Assembly (NCBI GenBank): GCA_944388405.1
Contig: CALXIQ010000003.1
Coordinates: forward strand, 1 to 46,713
Direction: 5' to 3'
DNA from: an uncultured Ruminococcus sp.
GTDB taxonomy: Bacteria > Bacillota > Clostridia > Oscillospirales > Ruminococcaceae
DNA length: 46,713 bases
Part shown: one piece after another, positions 16,714-25,038 of the stretch
How the letters are laid out: every line of letters begins with the position of its first letter
How positions within the stretch are numbered: position 1 is the first letter of the stretch
Program-made: the position numbers and the translations under genes
Notes under the pieces: model-generated
Database searches by the model: none
What the model was told of the DNA's origin: nothing
The model's input: only the letters and a program-made list of their open reading frames with translations

Positions 16714-16741
16714 CATTATATGCCGTGTATATCGGTGTTGT
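16714..16741 (-). promoter_or_regulatory. Candidate sporulation (sigma-K-like) promoter of dpaAB
   Basis: Minus strand CATATAATG (16722-16714) resembles the sigma-K -10 box CATANNNTA, and an AC pair lies 17 nt upstream (16741-16740). No TTGACA-like -35 is present. Sigma-K control is known for spoVF in Bacillus; assignment here is tentative. Confidence 0.45.
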
Positions 16742-16928
16742 TACGCTGTATCACCCATTGCTTTTGCTACAGCGACAAGGGTTTCTTATATATGTACAGC
16801 CCTACCGCTTTTGGTGGTTTTGTTACCTGTGTGTAATATCTTTTGGGCAATATATACTAATTAAACGTTTGAAATCAGGCGATATTTGTGTTAAAATGCT
16901 TTTTTTAATAACAAAAATGTTATTTTGC
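16742..16928. other. Intergenic stretch between dpaA and a divergent lipoprotein gene
   Basis: AT-rich and gene-free. Apart from the flanking promoters I see only a small ATAAC/GTTAT inverted repeat near 16909-16924 and no convincing RNA gene. Confidence 0.5.
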
Positions 16929-16957
16929 TTTACAACTGCAATCAGTTGTGATATACT
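16929..16957 (+). promoter_or_regulatory. Promoter with a palindrome filling its spacer
   Basis: TTTACA (16929-16934), 17 nt, TATACT (16952-16957). A perfect 7-bp inverted repeat, ACAACTG-CAAT-CAGTTGT (16932-16949), covers most of the spacer and looks like a repressor operator. It serves the lipoprotein gene at 17057. Confidence 0.75.
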
Positions 16958-17056
16958 ATAGCATTATGAAAATGATTTTGTAAAATCTAAGTATAAATTG
17001 TGTGCGGGCGGTAAACGCCATAAAAAAAGTTGGTGTAATCCGGGGGTAGATTTTTT

Positions 17057-17542
17057 ATGAAAAAGTTTATTGTGTGCTTGGCAGCAGTTTTTGCAATGAC
17101 AGTGTTCGTTGCCTGCGGAGGCGCTGAAAATGACAATGCGACCGTAAATCTCAATAACAATGATAATATCCAAAATGAGGGCGACGAACAGTCTGTTCTG
17201 GACGGCGAAACCTTTGAAAAGCTTCCCGACGAAGCCGTCGATTCCTTTAACTATGTTGCCGAGGCAGTTAAGGAGCTGTTTGATAACGAAGGCGGCAGCT
17301 GGATGTACGGTTACAAGGGAATGGGAACAATAGAAGGTTCGCCCTGCTACATATTTGCAATCTACTCTTACAAGGACGAGGTTCACACAAAGCTGGGTAC
17401 GGTAGCAACCTCGGTTGACAGCAATGACTTGTATGTGCTTGACGAAACTACGGGAGAGTATGTGAAAGCTCAGCTTTCAGATGACAGTACCGAAGAATTA
17501 TCCTGGGCTGAAACAGAAACCCTTGCATTTGTAAACAACTGA
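17057..17542 (+). CDS. Small lipoprotein of unknown function
   Basis: The 161-residue product begins with a lipoprotein signal ending FVACGG, so Cys20 is the likely lipidation site. An Asn/Asp/Glu-rich linker follows (about 24-50) and then a compact domain with WMYGYKGMGTIEG and CYIFAIYSY. The domain is not one I can name. Expected on the outer membrane face. It is a single-gene unit with its own promoter and terminator; the promoter palindrome suggests repression by an unlinked regulator. Confidence 0.75.
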   Translation: MKKFIVCLAAVFAMTVFVACGGAENDNATVNLNNNDNIQNEGDEQSVLDGETFEKLPDEAVDSFNYVAEAVKELFDNEGGSWMYGYKGMGTIEGSPCYIFAIYSYKDEVHTKLGTVATSVDSNDLYVLDETTGEYVKAQLSDDSTEELSWAETETLAFVNN

Positions 17543-17551
17543 TAAAAACTT

Positions 17552-17590
17552 AAAACACGGCTTGTTTCTTTGGGACAAGCCGTGTTTTTT
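17552..17590 (+). terminator. Terminator of the small lipoprotein gene
   Basis: A stem built from AACACGGCTTGT and ACAAGCCGTGTT with a loop of about 9 nt, followed by a T tract. Confidence 0.9.
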
Positions 17591-17605
17591 ATTGCCTTGC
17601 AAAGC

Positions 17606-17638
17606 AAAAAACGGAGCCCCGCAAAATGCGAAGCTCCG
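17606..17638 (-). terminator. Terminator of the phosphotransferase gene
   Basis: Minus strand CGGAGC pairs with GCTCCG, enclosing an inner CGCA/TGCG-type stem, and TTTTTTG follows. Confidence 0.9.
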
Positions 17639-17652
17639 CCACAGGCTAAGTA

Positions 17653-18411
17653 TTAATCGTAATCTACAACATCTATCCACTTCATAAGCAGATCCTTCTC
17701 CGCTTCAATTCCCTTGTCAAGCTGAGCCGCAGCCACAATCGGCAACCATGCCTGAACATAGTTCTTTGAAGTGCCGCTCTTCATGCAGTAGCGGTCAAGG
17801 TATTTGTCGGCAATTTCAGGCTTGTGGAGGCAAAGCAGCAGATAGGTTTTTGCCACGTCGGCGGAAGCGTTGCCCTGCCTTGCCGAGCCCCAGTCAAGCA
17901 CATAGGTGCCCTCGTCGTTGATAATAATATTTCTCGGTTCAAAGTTGTTGTGACAAAGCTTGATGTGCTTTGGCATAGAATCCAGTCTGGTCAGCAGCTC
18001 GTACTTTCTGATTTCGTCAATCTGTCCCAAAGATTTAATCTGTCTTGCCATTTTATCCTTAAGCTTTGAAAGCAGCGGCATATACTGTGCATGAATCTCA
18101 CACTGAATGTCAATAAACTGATTGAGATATGTGTCCATCTTATCAGGATTTTCTTCCATCAGCTGTTCAAGGGTTTTGCCCTCAATCCAGTCCATCTTCA
18201 AAGCCCATTTTCCGTCGATAAGTGATACCTCGTGAAGAATCGGCATTTTAATTGAGGAGTTTACCATGGTGGTTTCAACTCTTGCATGAGTCAGCGCAGC
18301 ATACAAGCATTTTTCCTTGTATTCCGGCTTTTTGTATATTCGGATTGCCAGTCCGTCGCTTTTATAAACATCGTAAAGTTCGCTGCTGGTAATAAAATTC
18401 TTAAGCTCCAT
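17653..18411 (-). CDS. APH/choline-kinase-fold protein with altered catalytic loop
   Basis: The 252-residue protein has the aminoglycoside/choline phosphotransferase fold: a short N lobe, the catalytic loop LCHNNFEPRNII (152-163) and the metal-binding VLDWGSARQG (171-180, Asp173). Family members phosphorylate small alcohols, sugars or antibiotics. The usual catalytic Asp of the HxD motif is replaced by Asn156 (His154-Asn-Asn), while Asn161 and Asp173 are kept. It may therefore be weakly active or a pseudokinase. It is not good evidence for antibiotic resistance. AAGGAG precedes the ATG, and the gene is monocistronic. Confidence 0.8.
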   Translation of the reverse strand: MELKNFITSSELYDVYKSDGLAIRIYKKPEYKEKCLYAALTHARVETTMVNSSIKMPILHEVSLIDGKWALKMDWIEGKTLEQLMEENPDKMDTYLNQFIDIQCEIHAQYMPLLSKLKDKMARQIKSLGQIDEIRKYELLTRLDSMPKHIKLCHNNFEPRNIIINDEGTYVLDWGSARQGNASADVAKTYLLLCLHKPEIADKYLDRYCMKSGTSKNYVQAWLPIVAAAQLDKGIEAEKDLLMKWIDVVDYD

Positions 18412-18529
18412 AATTCATTTCTCCTTATTATAATATTATAAAATTCCCGGCGCAGGTAAAGAAAACGTAAACCGTCAAGTGTATATGTGTAAAATGACGT
18501 CAACATTTTTCTTTTTCTCTGCTGTATAT

Positions 18530-18557
18530 ATTGTAGCACATTATCACCAAATGTCAA
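18530..18557 (-). promoter_or_regulatory. Promoter of the phosphotransferase gene
   Basis: Minus strand TTGACA (18557-18552), 16 nt, TACAAT (18535-18530), giving a leader of about 110 nt. Confidence 0.7.
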
Positions 18558-18793
18558 GAGTTTTTCGTAAAATTCACTAATATTTATGATTTGTTATTTT
18601 TGAATTTAATATATATTCATATTTTAAGATTGTCTTTCTTTTGTCAAACTCGCCCGACTTGACGAAGCTTGAAAATTTATTGTGCAAATTGACGAACACA
18701 TTTTGTTTATATTACATAAGATAATTTTCATTATTTGTGTATAATGAATAATAATGATGTCAAATATAATAGAAAAGCTGTCAAAAAAACAGA

Positions 18794-18822
18794 TTGACAA
18801 AAAAATAACAAATGATTATAAT
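18794..18822 (+). promoter_or_regulatory. Consensus promoter of adhE with possible Rex site
   Basis: TTGACA (18794-18799), 17 nt, TATAAT (18817-18822), a perfect consensus. TTGACA-N6-TAACAA (18794-18811) differs from the Rex consensus TTGTTA-N6-TAACAA at two positions and overlaps the -35, so NADH-responsive repression is plausible but unproven. Confidence 0.85.
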
Positions 18823-18830
18823 ATAAATAA

Positions 18831-18870
18831 GATGAAACGAGCATACCGCAAATTGTTTTCATCGGTACGC
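18831..18870 (+). promoter_or_regulatory. Structured 5' leader of adhE
   Basis: GATGAAAC (18831-18838) can pair with GTTTTCATC (18855-18863), and GCATACCG (18841-18848) with CGGTACGC (18863-18870, one mismatch). The helices interleave, so they form either a pseudoknot or two competing hairpins. Confidence 0.45.
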
Positions 18871-18902
18871 ACTAACGCTAATATTTTATTGGAGGTTTAT
18901 TT

Positions 18903-21512
18903 ATGGCAAAGAATGAAACACCGGTATTGGTAGACAGCGTAGAAGCTCTCGAGGCGAAGATCGCCGAAGTAAAAGAAGCTCAGAAGATTTTTGCTACCTA
19001 TACCCAGGAGCAGGTTGATAAGATTTTCAAGGCTGCCGCCATTGCCGCTAACAAGGCAAGAATCCCTCTTGCAAAAATGGCTGTTGAGGAAACAGGCATG
19101 GGCGTGGTTGAGGACAAGGTTATCAAAAACAACTATGCCGCTGAGTATATCTATAACGCTTATAAGAATACTCAGACCTGCGGAATTATCGAGGAGGATA
19201 CCGCTTACGGTACAATGAAGGTGCTTGAGCCTATCGGTTTGATTGCCGCCGTTATTCCTACCACCAATCCTACTTCTACCGCTATCTTCAAGACAATGAT
19301 TTGTCTTAAAACAAGAAACGGTATTATCATCAGCCCTCACCCGAGAGCAAAGAAGTGCACTATCGAGGCTGCAAAGATTGTTCTGGAAGCCGCTGTTGAA
19401 GCAGGCGCTCCCAAGGGTATCATCGGCTGGATTGACATTCCCTCCCTTGACCTTACAAACACAATAATGAGAGAAGCTGACTGCATTCTTGCTACAGGCG
19501 GTCCCGGAATGGTTAAGGCTGCTTATTCAAGCGGAAAGCCCGCCCTTGGCGTTGGCGCCGGAAACACTCCTGCAGTAATTGATTCTTCAGCTGATATCAA
19601 GCTTGCCGTAAACTCCATTATTCATTCTAAAACATTCGACAACGGTATGATCTGCGCTTCCGAGCAGTCGGTTATCGTTGACAAGACCATTTACGACGCA
19701 GTTAAGAAGGAATTCAAGGCTCGCGGCTGCTATATCCTCGACAAGGACGAAACCGATAAGGTAAGAAAGACAATCATCATCAACGGCGCGCTTAACGCTA
19801 AGATTGTTGGTCAGTCGGCTCACACTATCGCTCAGCTTGCAGGCGTGGATGTTCCTGTTGACACCAAGATTCTTATCGGCGAGGTTACTTCCGTTGAGCT
19901 TGATGAGGAATTTGCTCACGAAAAGCTCTCCCCTGTACTTGCTATGTACAAGGCTAAGGACTTTGAAGATGCTATGGATAAGGCTGACAGACTTGTTCAG
20001 GACGGCGGCTACGGTCACACATCTTCACTTTATGTAAACGCTTCGACCGAAAGAGAGAAGATTGACAGATTTGCAGCTAAGATGAAGACCTGTCGTATCC
20101 TTGTAAACACACCTTCTTCTCACGGAGGAATCGGAGACCTTTACAACTTCAATCTGGCTCCTTCCCTTACTCTCGGCTGCGGCTCATGGGGCGGAAACTC
20201 CGTTTCAGAGAACGTTGGCGTAAAGCACCTTTTAAACATCAAGACAGTTGCCGAGAGGAGAGAGAATATGCTTTGGTTCAGAGCGCCTGAAAAGGTATAC
20301 TTCAAGAAGGGCTGCCTCCCCGTTGCTCTCAGAGAGCTCAAGGAAGTTATGGGCAAGAAAAAGGCATTTATCGTAACCGACCAGTTCCTTTACAAGAACG
20401 GCTATACAAAGTGCGTTACAGATCAGCTTGATAAGATGGGCATTCTCCACGAAACCTTCTTTGACGTTGCTCCCGATCCTACGCTGGCTTGCGCTCTGGA
20501 AGGTGTTGCTCAGCTGAGAGCTTTCGAGCCTGACACAATCATCGCTATCGGCGGCGGTTCGGCTATGGACGCAGCTAAGATTATGTGGGTTCTCTATGAG
20601 CATCCCGATGCTGACTTCTTTGACATGGCAATGAGATTCATCGATATTCGTAAGAGGGTTTACACCTTCCCCAAGATGGGCGAAAAGGCTTACTTTATCG
20701 CTATTCCTACCTCTTCCGGTACAGGTTCCGAGGTTACTCCTTTTGCGGTTATCACCGACGAAAAGACCGGCACAAAGTATCCTCTTGCCGACTATCAGCT
20801 TATGCCTAACATGGCAATCGTTGATACAGACCTGATGATGAGCGCTCCTAAGGGACTTACCTCCGCTTCAGGCATCGACGCTCTTACTCATGCTCTTGAG
20901 GCTTACGCTTCGGTTATGGCTACAGATTACACCGACGGTCTTGCTATCAGAGCAATGCAGCTTATCTTCAAGTACCTGCCTGCCGCTTATGAAAACGGCC
21001 AGACAGACGTTAAGGCTCGTGAAGAGATGGCTACCGCTTCCACTATGGCAGGTATGGCTTTCGCTAACGCATTCCTGGGTGTTTGCCACTCAATGGCTCA
21101 CAAGCTGGGCGCATATCATCATCTGCCTCACGGTGTTGCAAACGCACTGCTTATCACCGAGGTTATGAAGTTCAACGCTGCATCTACTCCCAGAAAGATG
21201 GGCACATTCTCACAGTATCAGTATCCTCATACTCTTGAAAGATACTGCGAGTGCGCACAGGCTCTGGGCATTGTAGGCAAGAACGATGAAGATACTCTCA
21301 ACAAGTTTATCGAAAAGATCGAAGAGCTTAAGGCTGCTGTTGGCATCAAGAAGACAATTGCCGACTACGGTGTTGACGAGCAGAAGTTCCTTGATAATCT
21401 TGACCAGATGGTTGAGGACGCATTCGACGACCAGTGCACAGGTGCTAACCCCAGATATCCTCTTATGAGCGAAATCAAGGAGATGTACCTCAAGGCTTAC
21501 TACGGTAAATAA
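18903..21512 (+). CDS. adhE: Bifunctional acetaldehyde/alcohol dehydrogenase
   Basis: AdhE reduces acetyl-CoA to acetaldehyde and then to ethanol with two NADH, regenerating NAD+ in fermentation. The N-terminal aldehyde dehydrogenase half (about 1-440) has catalytic Cys251 in NGMICASEQS. The C-terminal iron alcohol dehydrogenase half shows IGGGSAMDAAK, PTSSGTGSEVTPF, HALEAYAS and CHSMAHKLGAYHHLPHG, which supply the metal ligands. Length 869 residues is usual, and the protein is expected to form spirosomes. TGGAGGTTT precedes the ATG. The gene has a consensus promoter and the biased codon choice of a highly expressed gene. Confidence 0.97.
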   Translation: MAKNETPVLVDSVEALEAKIAEVKEAQKIFATYTQEQVDKIFKAAAIAANKARIPLAKMAVEETGMGVVEDKVIKNNYAAEYIYNAYKNTQTCGIIEEDTAYGTMKVLEPIGLIAAVIPTTNPTSTAIFKTMICLKTRNGIIISPHPRAKKCTIEAAKIVLEAAVEAGAPKGIIGWIDIPSLDLTNTIMREADCILATGGPGMVKAAYSSGKPALGVGAGNTPAVIDSSADIKLAVNSIIHSKTFDNGMICASEQSVIVDKTIYDAVKKEFKARGCYILDKDETDKVRKTIIINGALNAKIVGQSAHTIAQLAGVDVPVDTKILIGEVTSVELDEEFAHEKLSPVLAMYKAKDFEDAMDKADRLVQDGGYGHTSSLYVNASTEREKIDRFAAKMKTCRILVNTPSSHGGIGDLYNFNLAPSLTLGCGSWGGNSVSENVGVKHLLNIKTVAERRENMLWFRAPEKVYFKKGCLPVALRELKEVMGKKKAFIVTDQFLYKNGYTKCVTDQLDKMGILHETFFDVAPDPTLACALEGVAQLRAFEPDTIIAIGGGSAMDAAKIMWVLYEHPDADFFDMAMRFIDIRKRVYTFPKMGEKAYFIAIPTSSGTGSEVTPFAVITDEKTGTKYPLADYQLMPNMAIVDTDLMMSAPKGLTSASGIDALTHALEAYASVMATDYTDGLAIRAMQLIFKYLPAAYENGQTDVKAREEMATASTMAGMAFANAFLGVCHSMAHKLGAYHHLPHGVANALLITEVMKFNAASTPRKMGTFSQYQYPHTLERYCECAQALGIVGKNDEDTLNKFIEKIEELKAAVGIKKTIADYGVDEQKFLDNLDQMVEDAFDDQCTGANPRYPLMSEIKEMYLKAYYGK

Positions 21513-21562
21513 TCGTAGATATCAGTTTCTTTGGATTTTCACAATAAACCCCTTTATATACC

Positions 21563-21600
21563 GAGAGGCTGTCGCATTTGAAAGCGGCGGCCTCTTTTTT
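21563..21600 (+). terminator. Terminator of adhE
   Basis: GAGGCTGTCGC pairs with GCGGCGGCCTC (with G-U pairs) and runs into TTTTTTT. Confidence 0.9.
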
Positions 21601-21643
21601 TGCTTTGAGTAGCGTAATTTTGTAAGAAAAATATAAAAAGCCC

Positions 21644-21672
21644 TTGCATTTTTTATTCATATGTGATATAAT
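21644..21672 (+). promoter_or_regulatory. Promoter of the SRP RNA
   Basis: TTGCAT (21644-21649), 17 nt, TATAAT (21667-21672). The surrounding AAAAAGCCCTTGCATTTTTT is shared with the tRNA-Ser promoter near 45.84 kb. Confidence 0.85.
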
Positions 21673-21678
21673 AAATGG

Positions 21679-21851
21679 GCATAAGATTGAGTTGTTTCAG
21701 AAATGTTCCTCATCAATCCGAGATATAGGTGTGCGGGTCCTGTGCAATGAAACGCTGTGAACCATGTCAGGCGGGGAACCGAGCAGCATTAAGCGGTCTG
21801 TTTTGTGTGACACAGTTTCGCCTGCACGCCTATATGTCGGATTGATTTTTT
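21679..21851 (+). ncRNA. ffs: Signal recognition particle RNA
   Basis: The conserved apical domain is present: CATGTCAGG, a GGAA-type loop within GCGGGGAACCGAG, then AGCAGCAT (about 21763-21788). The flanks form a long helix, with AATCCGAGATATAGG near 21715 pairing with CCTATATGTCGGATT near 21830, and TTTTTT ends the RNA. It binds Ffh to target membrane proteins. Its place just before dnaX matches Bacillus and other Firmicutes. The 5' end is estimated from the promoter. Whether an Alu domain forms in the first 35 nt is unclear. Confidence 0.92.
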
Positions 21852-21873
21852 GTGCCGGGGAGGTGGCAGAGAA

Positions 21874-23487
21874 TTGTATCAGGCTTTATATCGAAAATGG
21901 CGTCCCATGTCCTTTGACGACGTTGTTTCTCAGCCCCATATTACCTCAACTCTGAAAAATCAGATTGCAACGGGCAAAACCGCTCACGCCTACCTTTTCA
22001 CAGGCTCGAGAGGAACAGGAAAAACCACCTGCGCCAGAATTTTTGCCAAGGCTGTAAACTGCCTTAACCCTCATGATGGCGAGCCTTGCCTTGAGTGTGA
22101 GATATGTAAAAACGCCGATAATGGCTCTCTTTCGGATATAATTGAAATCGACGCCGCTTCAAATTCCAAGGTGGACGATATAAGAGAGTTGCGGGAGGGG
22201 GTTGTTTACACTCCCGAAATGTGCAAATATAAAGTCTATATCATAGACGAGGTTCATATGCTTTCGGCAGGTGCTTTTAACGCCCTGCTTAAAACAATGG
22301 AGGAGCCGCCCGAGCACGTTAAGTTTATACTTGCCACCACCGAGGTTCACAAGGTTCCTGCCACCATAGTTTCAAGATGTCAGCATTTTGATTTTCACCG
22401 AATCAAAACGGAGGATATTGTAGACAGGCTTTTGTATATCTCCTCTCAGGAAAAGCTGAACCTTCACAGCGACGCCGCACGGCTTATCGCTCAGCTTTCC
22501 GACGGTGGAATGAGAGATGCCCTGTCGCTCCTTGACCAGTGCTCCGCATACTCCGACGATATAACCGCCGAGGTGGTTTCAAACGCCGCAGGAATTGCAG
22601 GGAGAGGATATTTGTTTGACATTCTGGAAGGGGTTTGCCGACGTGACACCGCAGAGGTTATCCGCAAGATAGACGAGTTGTATTCAATGTCAAAGGACCT
22701 ATCGGTGCTCTGCTCCGAGCTTATAACTCAGATGCGCAATATCATGATTTTAAAAACCGCAGACAACGGCGCAGACCTTATCGTATGTATGCCGGAGGAG
22801 CTGGAACGTCTGAAAAGGCTTGCGGATTCTATTGATTTGGATACCATACTGGGATACATCTCAATTTTACAGGAGTGTTCCGAACGGTTTGCCAGAAGCT
22901 CTAACAAGTGCATTGAGCTTGAAATGTGCGCAGTAAGGCTGTGCACATATTCGCCTGTTGAAACAACAAGGAACATTACCTCCGCAAAATCTACCGCTCC
23001 GTCACAAGCAAGCGACCCTCAGATAAATTCTCTTGTAGGCAGAATAAGCCGACTTGAACAGGCGATAGACAGCGGTACTGTCGTTTCAAACCGACATCCC
23101 GCTAATCCGACGACGAAGAAAGAACCTGCCGAACCTCTCAAGAAATTTGACCCCAACAACTTCACTCCTCTGGATGAATGGAAGGATATTCTTGAACGGG
23201 TAAACGAACAGGCTCCTGCAATCGGCGCATTTCTCACAAATTCAATGGCTTGCATTGAGGGAAACGTTTTTAACGTGGTGGTAAACAGCGATTTTCTGCT
23301 GAAAAAGTTCAAGGCGTCGGATGACAAGGCGCTGCTTAAAAAGATTGTCAATGATTATTACGGAAAAGACTTCGGATTTATGCTTTATTCTTCCAAAAAC
23401 GTTGATATTCAGGATAAGGAAAATCCCATCAACGAGCTTATAAAGCGAGCCCATGAGGCTGAAATCCAAGTTGAAATAAAAAAGTAA
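21874..23487 (+). CDS. dnaX: DNA polymerase III subunit gamma/tau
   Basis: DnaX is the clamp-loader ATPase. The product has Walker A GSRGTGKT (44-51), zinc-binding Cys63, Cys72, Cys75 and Cys78, Walker B IIDEVHML and the sensor motif VSRCQHFDF. I place the start at TTG 21874, giving MYQALYRKWRP, the usual N-terminus; GGGGAGG is 10 nt upstream. A longer frame opening at 21850 would include the ribosome-binding site and overlap the SRP RNA end. At 537 residues it is full length. It begins the dnaX-ybaB-recR operon. Confidence 0.96.
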   Translation: MYQALYRKWRPMSFDDVVSQPHITSTLKNQIATGKTAHAYLFTGSRGTGKTTCARIFAKAVNCLNPHDGEPCLECEICKNADNGSLSDIIEIDAASNSKVDDIRELREGVVYTPEMCKYKVYIIDEVHMLSAGAFNALLKTMEEPPEHVKFILATTEVHKVPATIVSRCQHFDFHRIKTEDIVDRLLYISSQEKLNLHSDAARLIAQLSDGGMRDALSLLDQCSAYSDDITAEVVSNAAGIAGRGYLFDILEGVCRRDTAEVIRKIDELYSMSKDLSVLCSELITQMRNIMILKTADNGADLIVCMPEELERLKRLADSIDLDTILGYISILQECSERFARSSNKCIELEMCAVRLCTYSPVETTRNITSAKSTAPSQASDPQINSLVGRISRLEQAIDSGTVVSNRHPANPTTKKEPAEPLKKFDPNNFTPLDEWKDILERVNEQAPAIGAFLTNSMACIEGNVFNVVVNSDFLLKKFKASDDKALLKKIVNDYYGKDFGFMLYSSKNVDIQDKENPINELIKRAHEAEIQVEIKK

Positions 23488-23505
23488 TTTTAAGGAGTTT
23501 TAATT

Positions 23506-23856
23506 ATGAAAGCAAGATTACCCCAGGGCATGGGCAGAGGCCCTTCCAACAACATGAATCAGATGCTTAAGCAGGCTCAGAAAATGCAGGACGAAATAAC
23601 TGCGCTTCAGGCTGATCTTGAACAGCGTGAGTTTTCCGCTTCTGTAGGCGGCGGCGCAGTTGACATTACTATAAACGGCAAAAGACAGGTGCTTAAGCTG
23701 AACATCAAGCCGGAGGTTGTTGACCCCGACGACGTTGAGATGCTTCAGGATTTAATCATGAGCGCATTCAACGAGGCGGTAAGAAATCTCGACGAAACCA
23801 GCGACGCTGAAATGCAGAAGCTTACCGGCGGAGTTTCCTTCCCGGGACTGTTCTGA
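23506..23856 (+). CDS. YbaB/EbfC-family nucleoid-associated protein
   Basis: A 116-residue protein with [16 protein letters not shown] near the N-terminus and the conserved [18 protein letters not shown] core. Family members bind DNA as tweezer-like dimers and sit between dnaX and recR in most bacteria, as here. AAGGAG is 8 nt before the ATG, and the recR ATG follows 4 nt after the stop. Confidence 0.93.
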   Translation: MKARLPQGMGRGPSNNMNQMLKQAQKMQDEITALQADLEQREFSASVGGGAVDITINGKRQVLKLNIKPEVVDPDDVEMLQDLIMSAFNEAVRNLDETSDAEMQKLTGGVSFPGLF

Positions 23857-23860
23857 TAAC

Positions 23861-24463
23861 ATGGCTGATTCTAACGCACTGCCCCTTGTTATTCTTGCCG
23901 AGCAGTTTGCCAAGCTGCCGGGCATCGGCATGAAATCCGCTCAACGTCTGGCTTATCATGTTATGGAAATGTCCGATAGTGAAGTCAACGAGTTTGCTCA
24001 GGCTATTCTCAACGCCAAGAAAACCGTTCATACCTGCAAGGTGTGCCAGAACTTCACCGAAAACGAGCTTTGCGTTTTCTGCGAGGACCCAAGGCGTGAT
24101 CACGGAACAATCTGCGTGGTGGAAACTCCCAAGGACATTTCCGCCTTTGAGCGCACCAAGGAATACAAGGGCGTTTATCACGTTTTGCACGGGCTTATCT
24201 CCCCTATCGACGGAATTACGCCGGACAAGCTGAGAATCAAGGAATTACTGTCCAGAATTTCGGACGGTAATGTCAATGAGGTTATTATGGCGACAAATCC
24301 CACCGTTGAGGGCGAAGCCACGGCTATGTACATTTCAAAGCTTATCAAGCCCTTCGGCGTTAAGGTAACAAGGCTGGCGTTCGGACTTCCCATCGGCGGA
24401 ATGCTGGAATACGCCGACGAGGTTACCCTTTACAAAGCCCTTGAAAACCGAAGCGAAATTTAA
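23861..24463 (+). CDS. recR: Recombination mediator RecR
   Basis: RecR works with RecO (and RecF) to load RecA on gapped DNA. The 200-residue protein has the helix-hairpin-helix region [15 protein letters not shown], a zinc finger with Cys59, Cys62, Cys71 and Cys74, a Toprim domain starting [10 protein letters not shown], and the C-terminal [17 protein letters not shown]. Length and motifs are complete. It is the last gene of the dnaX operon. Confidence 0.97.
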   Translation: MADSNALPLVILAEQFAKLPGIGMKSAQRLAYHVMEMSDSEVNEFAQAILNAKKTVHTCKVCQNFTENELCVFCEDPRRDHGTICVVETPKDISAFERTKEYKGVYHVLHGLISPIDGITPDKLRIKELLSRISDGNVNEVIMATNPTVEGEATAMYISKLIKPFGVKVTRLAFGLPIGGMLEYADEVTLYKALENRSEI

Positions 24464-24483
24464 GCGGTTGAGAATATCAATAA

Positions 24484-24528
24484 AAACAGGCTGTCACATT
24501 AAAGCTGTGACAGCCTGTTTATGTTTTT
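24484..24528 (+). terminator. Bidirectional terminator between recR and tadA
   Basis: AAACAGGCTGTCACA pairs with TGTGACAGCCTGTTT (24484-24498 / 24506-24520). T-rich tracts lie on both sides, so it can end both convergent operons. Confidence 0.93.
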
Positions 24529-24992
24529 TCGTTCTTTCTGCGAAGCCTCAGCTCCGCAAAAAACTCGCTCAGGATTTCAGAGCACCTTTGCTGTAACACT
24601 CCCTTTGTGACCTCCGGCTTGTGATTGTAGGGATATTCAAACAGATTCAGCACCGAGCCGCAGGAACCTGCCTTGTAATCCTCCGCTCCGAAAATCACCC
24701 TCTCCACCCGGGAGTTTATAATTGCCCCTGCGCACATTGGGCAGGGCTCAAGAGTTACAAAAAGCTCACAGTCGATAAGCCGCCAGCCGCCTAAATTTCG
24801 GCTTGCCTGAGATATTGCGATTATTTCGGCATGGGCAAGGGGTGATTTGTCACACTCTCTTCGGTTGTAGCCTTCCCCTACAATCTCTCCTGTGGATTTC
24901 TTCACCACCACCGCCCCCACGGGGACCTCGCCGATTTCACCTGCCTTTGCCGCCAGCTGCAGCGCACGTTCCATGTAATATTCGTCATTCAT
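24519..24992 (-). CDS. tadA: tRNA-specific adenosine deaminase
   Basis: TadA converts A34 to inosine in tRNA-Arg(ACG). The zinc site is complete: His54-Ala-Glu56, where Glu56 is the proton shuttle, and Pro83-Cys84-Pro-Met-Cys87. The 157-residue length is normal. In Bacillus this gene lies upstream of the SRP RNA and dnaX; here it lies at the other end of the dnaX operon, convergent with recR. Confidence 0.95.
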   Translation of the reverse strand: MNDEYYMERALQLAAKAGEIGEVPVGAVVVKKSTGEIVGEGYNRRECDKSPLAHAEIIAISQASRNLGGWRLIDCELFVTLEPCPMCAGAIINSRVERVIFGAEDYKAGSCGSVLNLFEYPYNHKPEVTKGVLQQRCSEILSEFFAELRLRRKNEKT

Positions 24993-25038
24993 ACCTGCGT
25001 CCCACGGCTCCTTTCCATTTTTGTGCCCGGCATAAATT

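Larger units (their letters stand above)
18412..18902. other. AT-rich divergent regulatory region upstream of the phosphotransferase and adhE genes
   Basis: 491 bp without a gene. It holds the minus-strand promoter of the phosphotransferase gene and the strong adhE promoter with a structured leader. Two TTGACGAA strings (18659-18666, 18689-18696) are unexplained. Confidence 0.6.
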
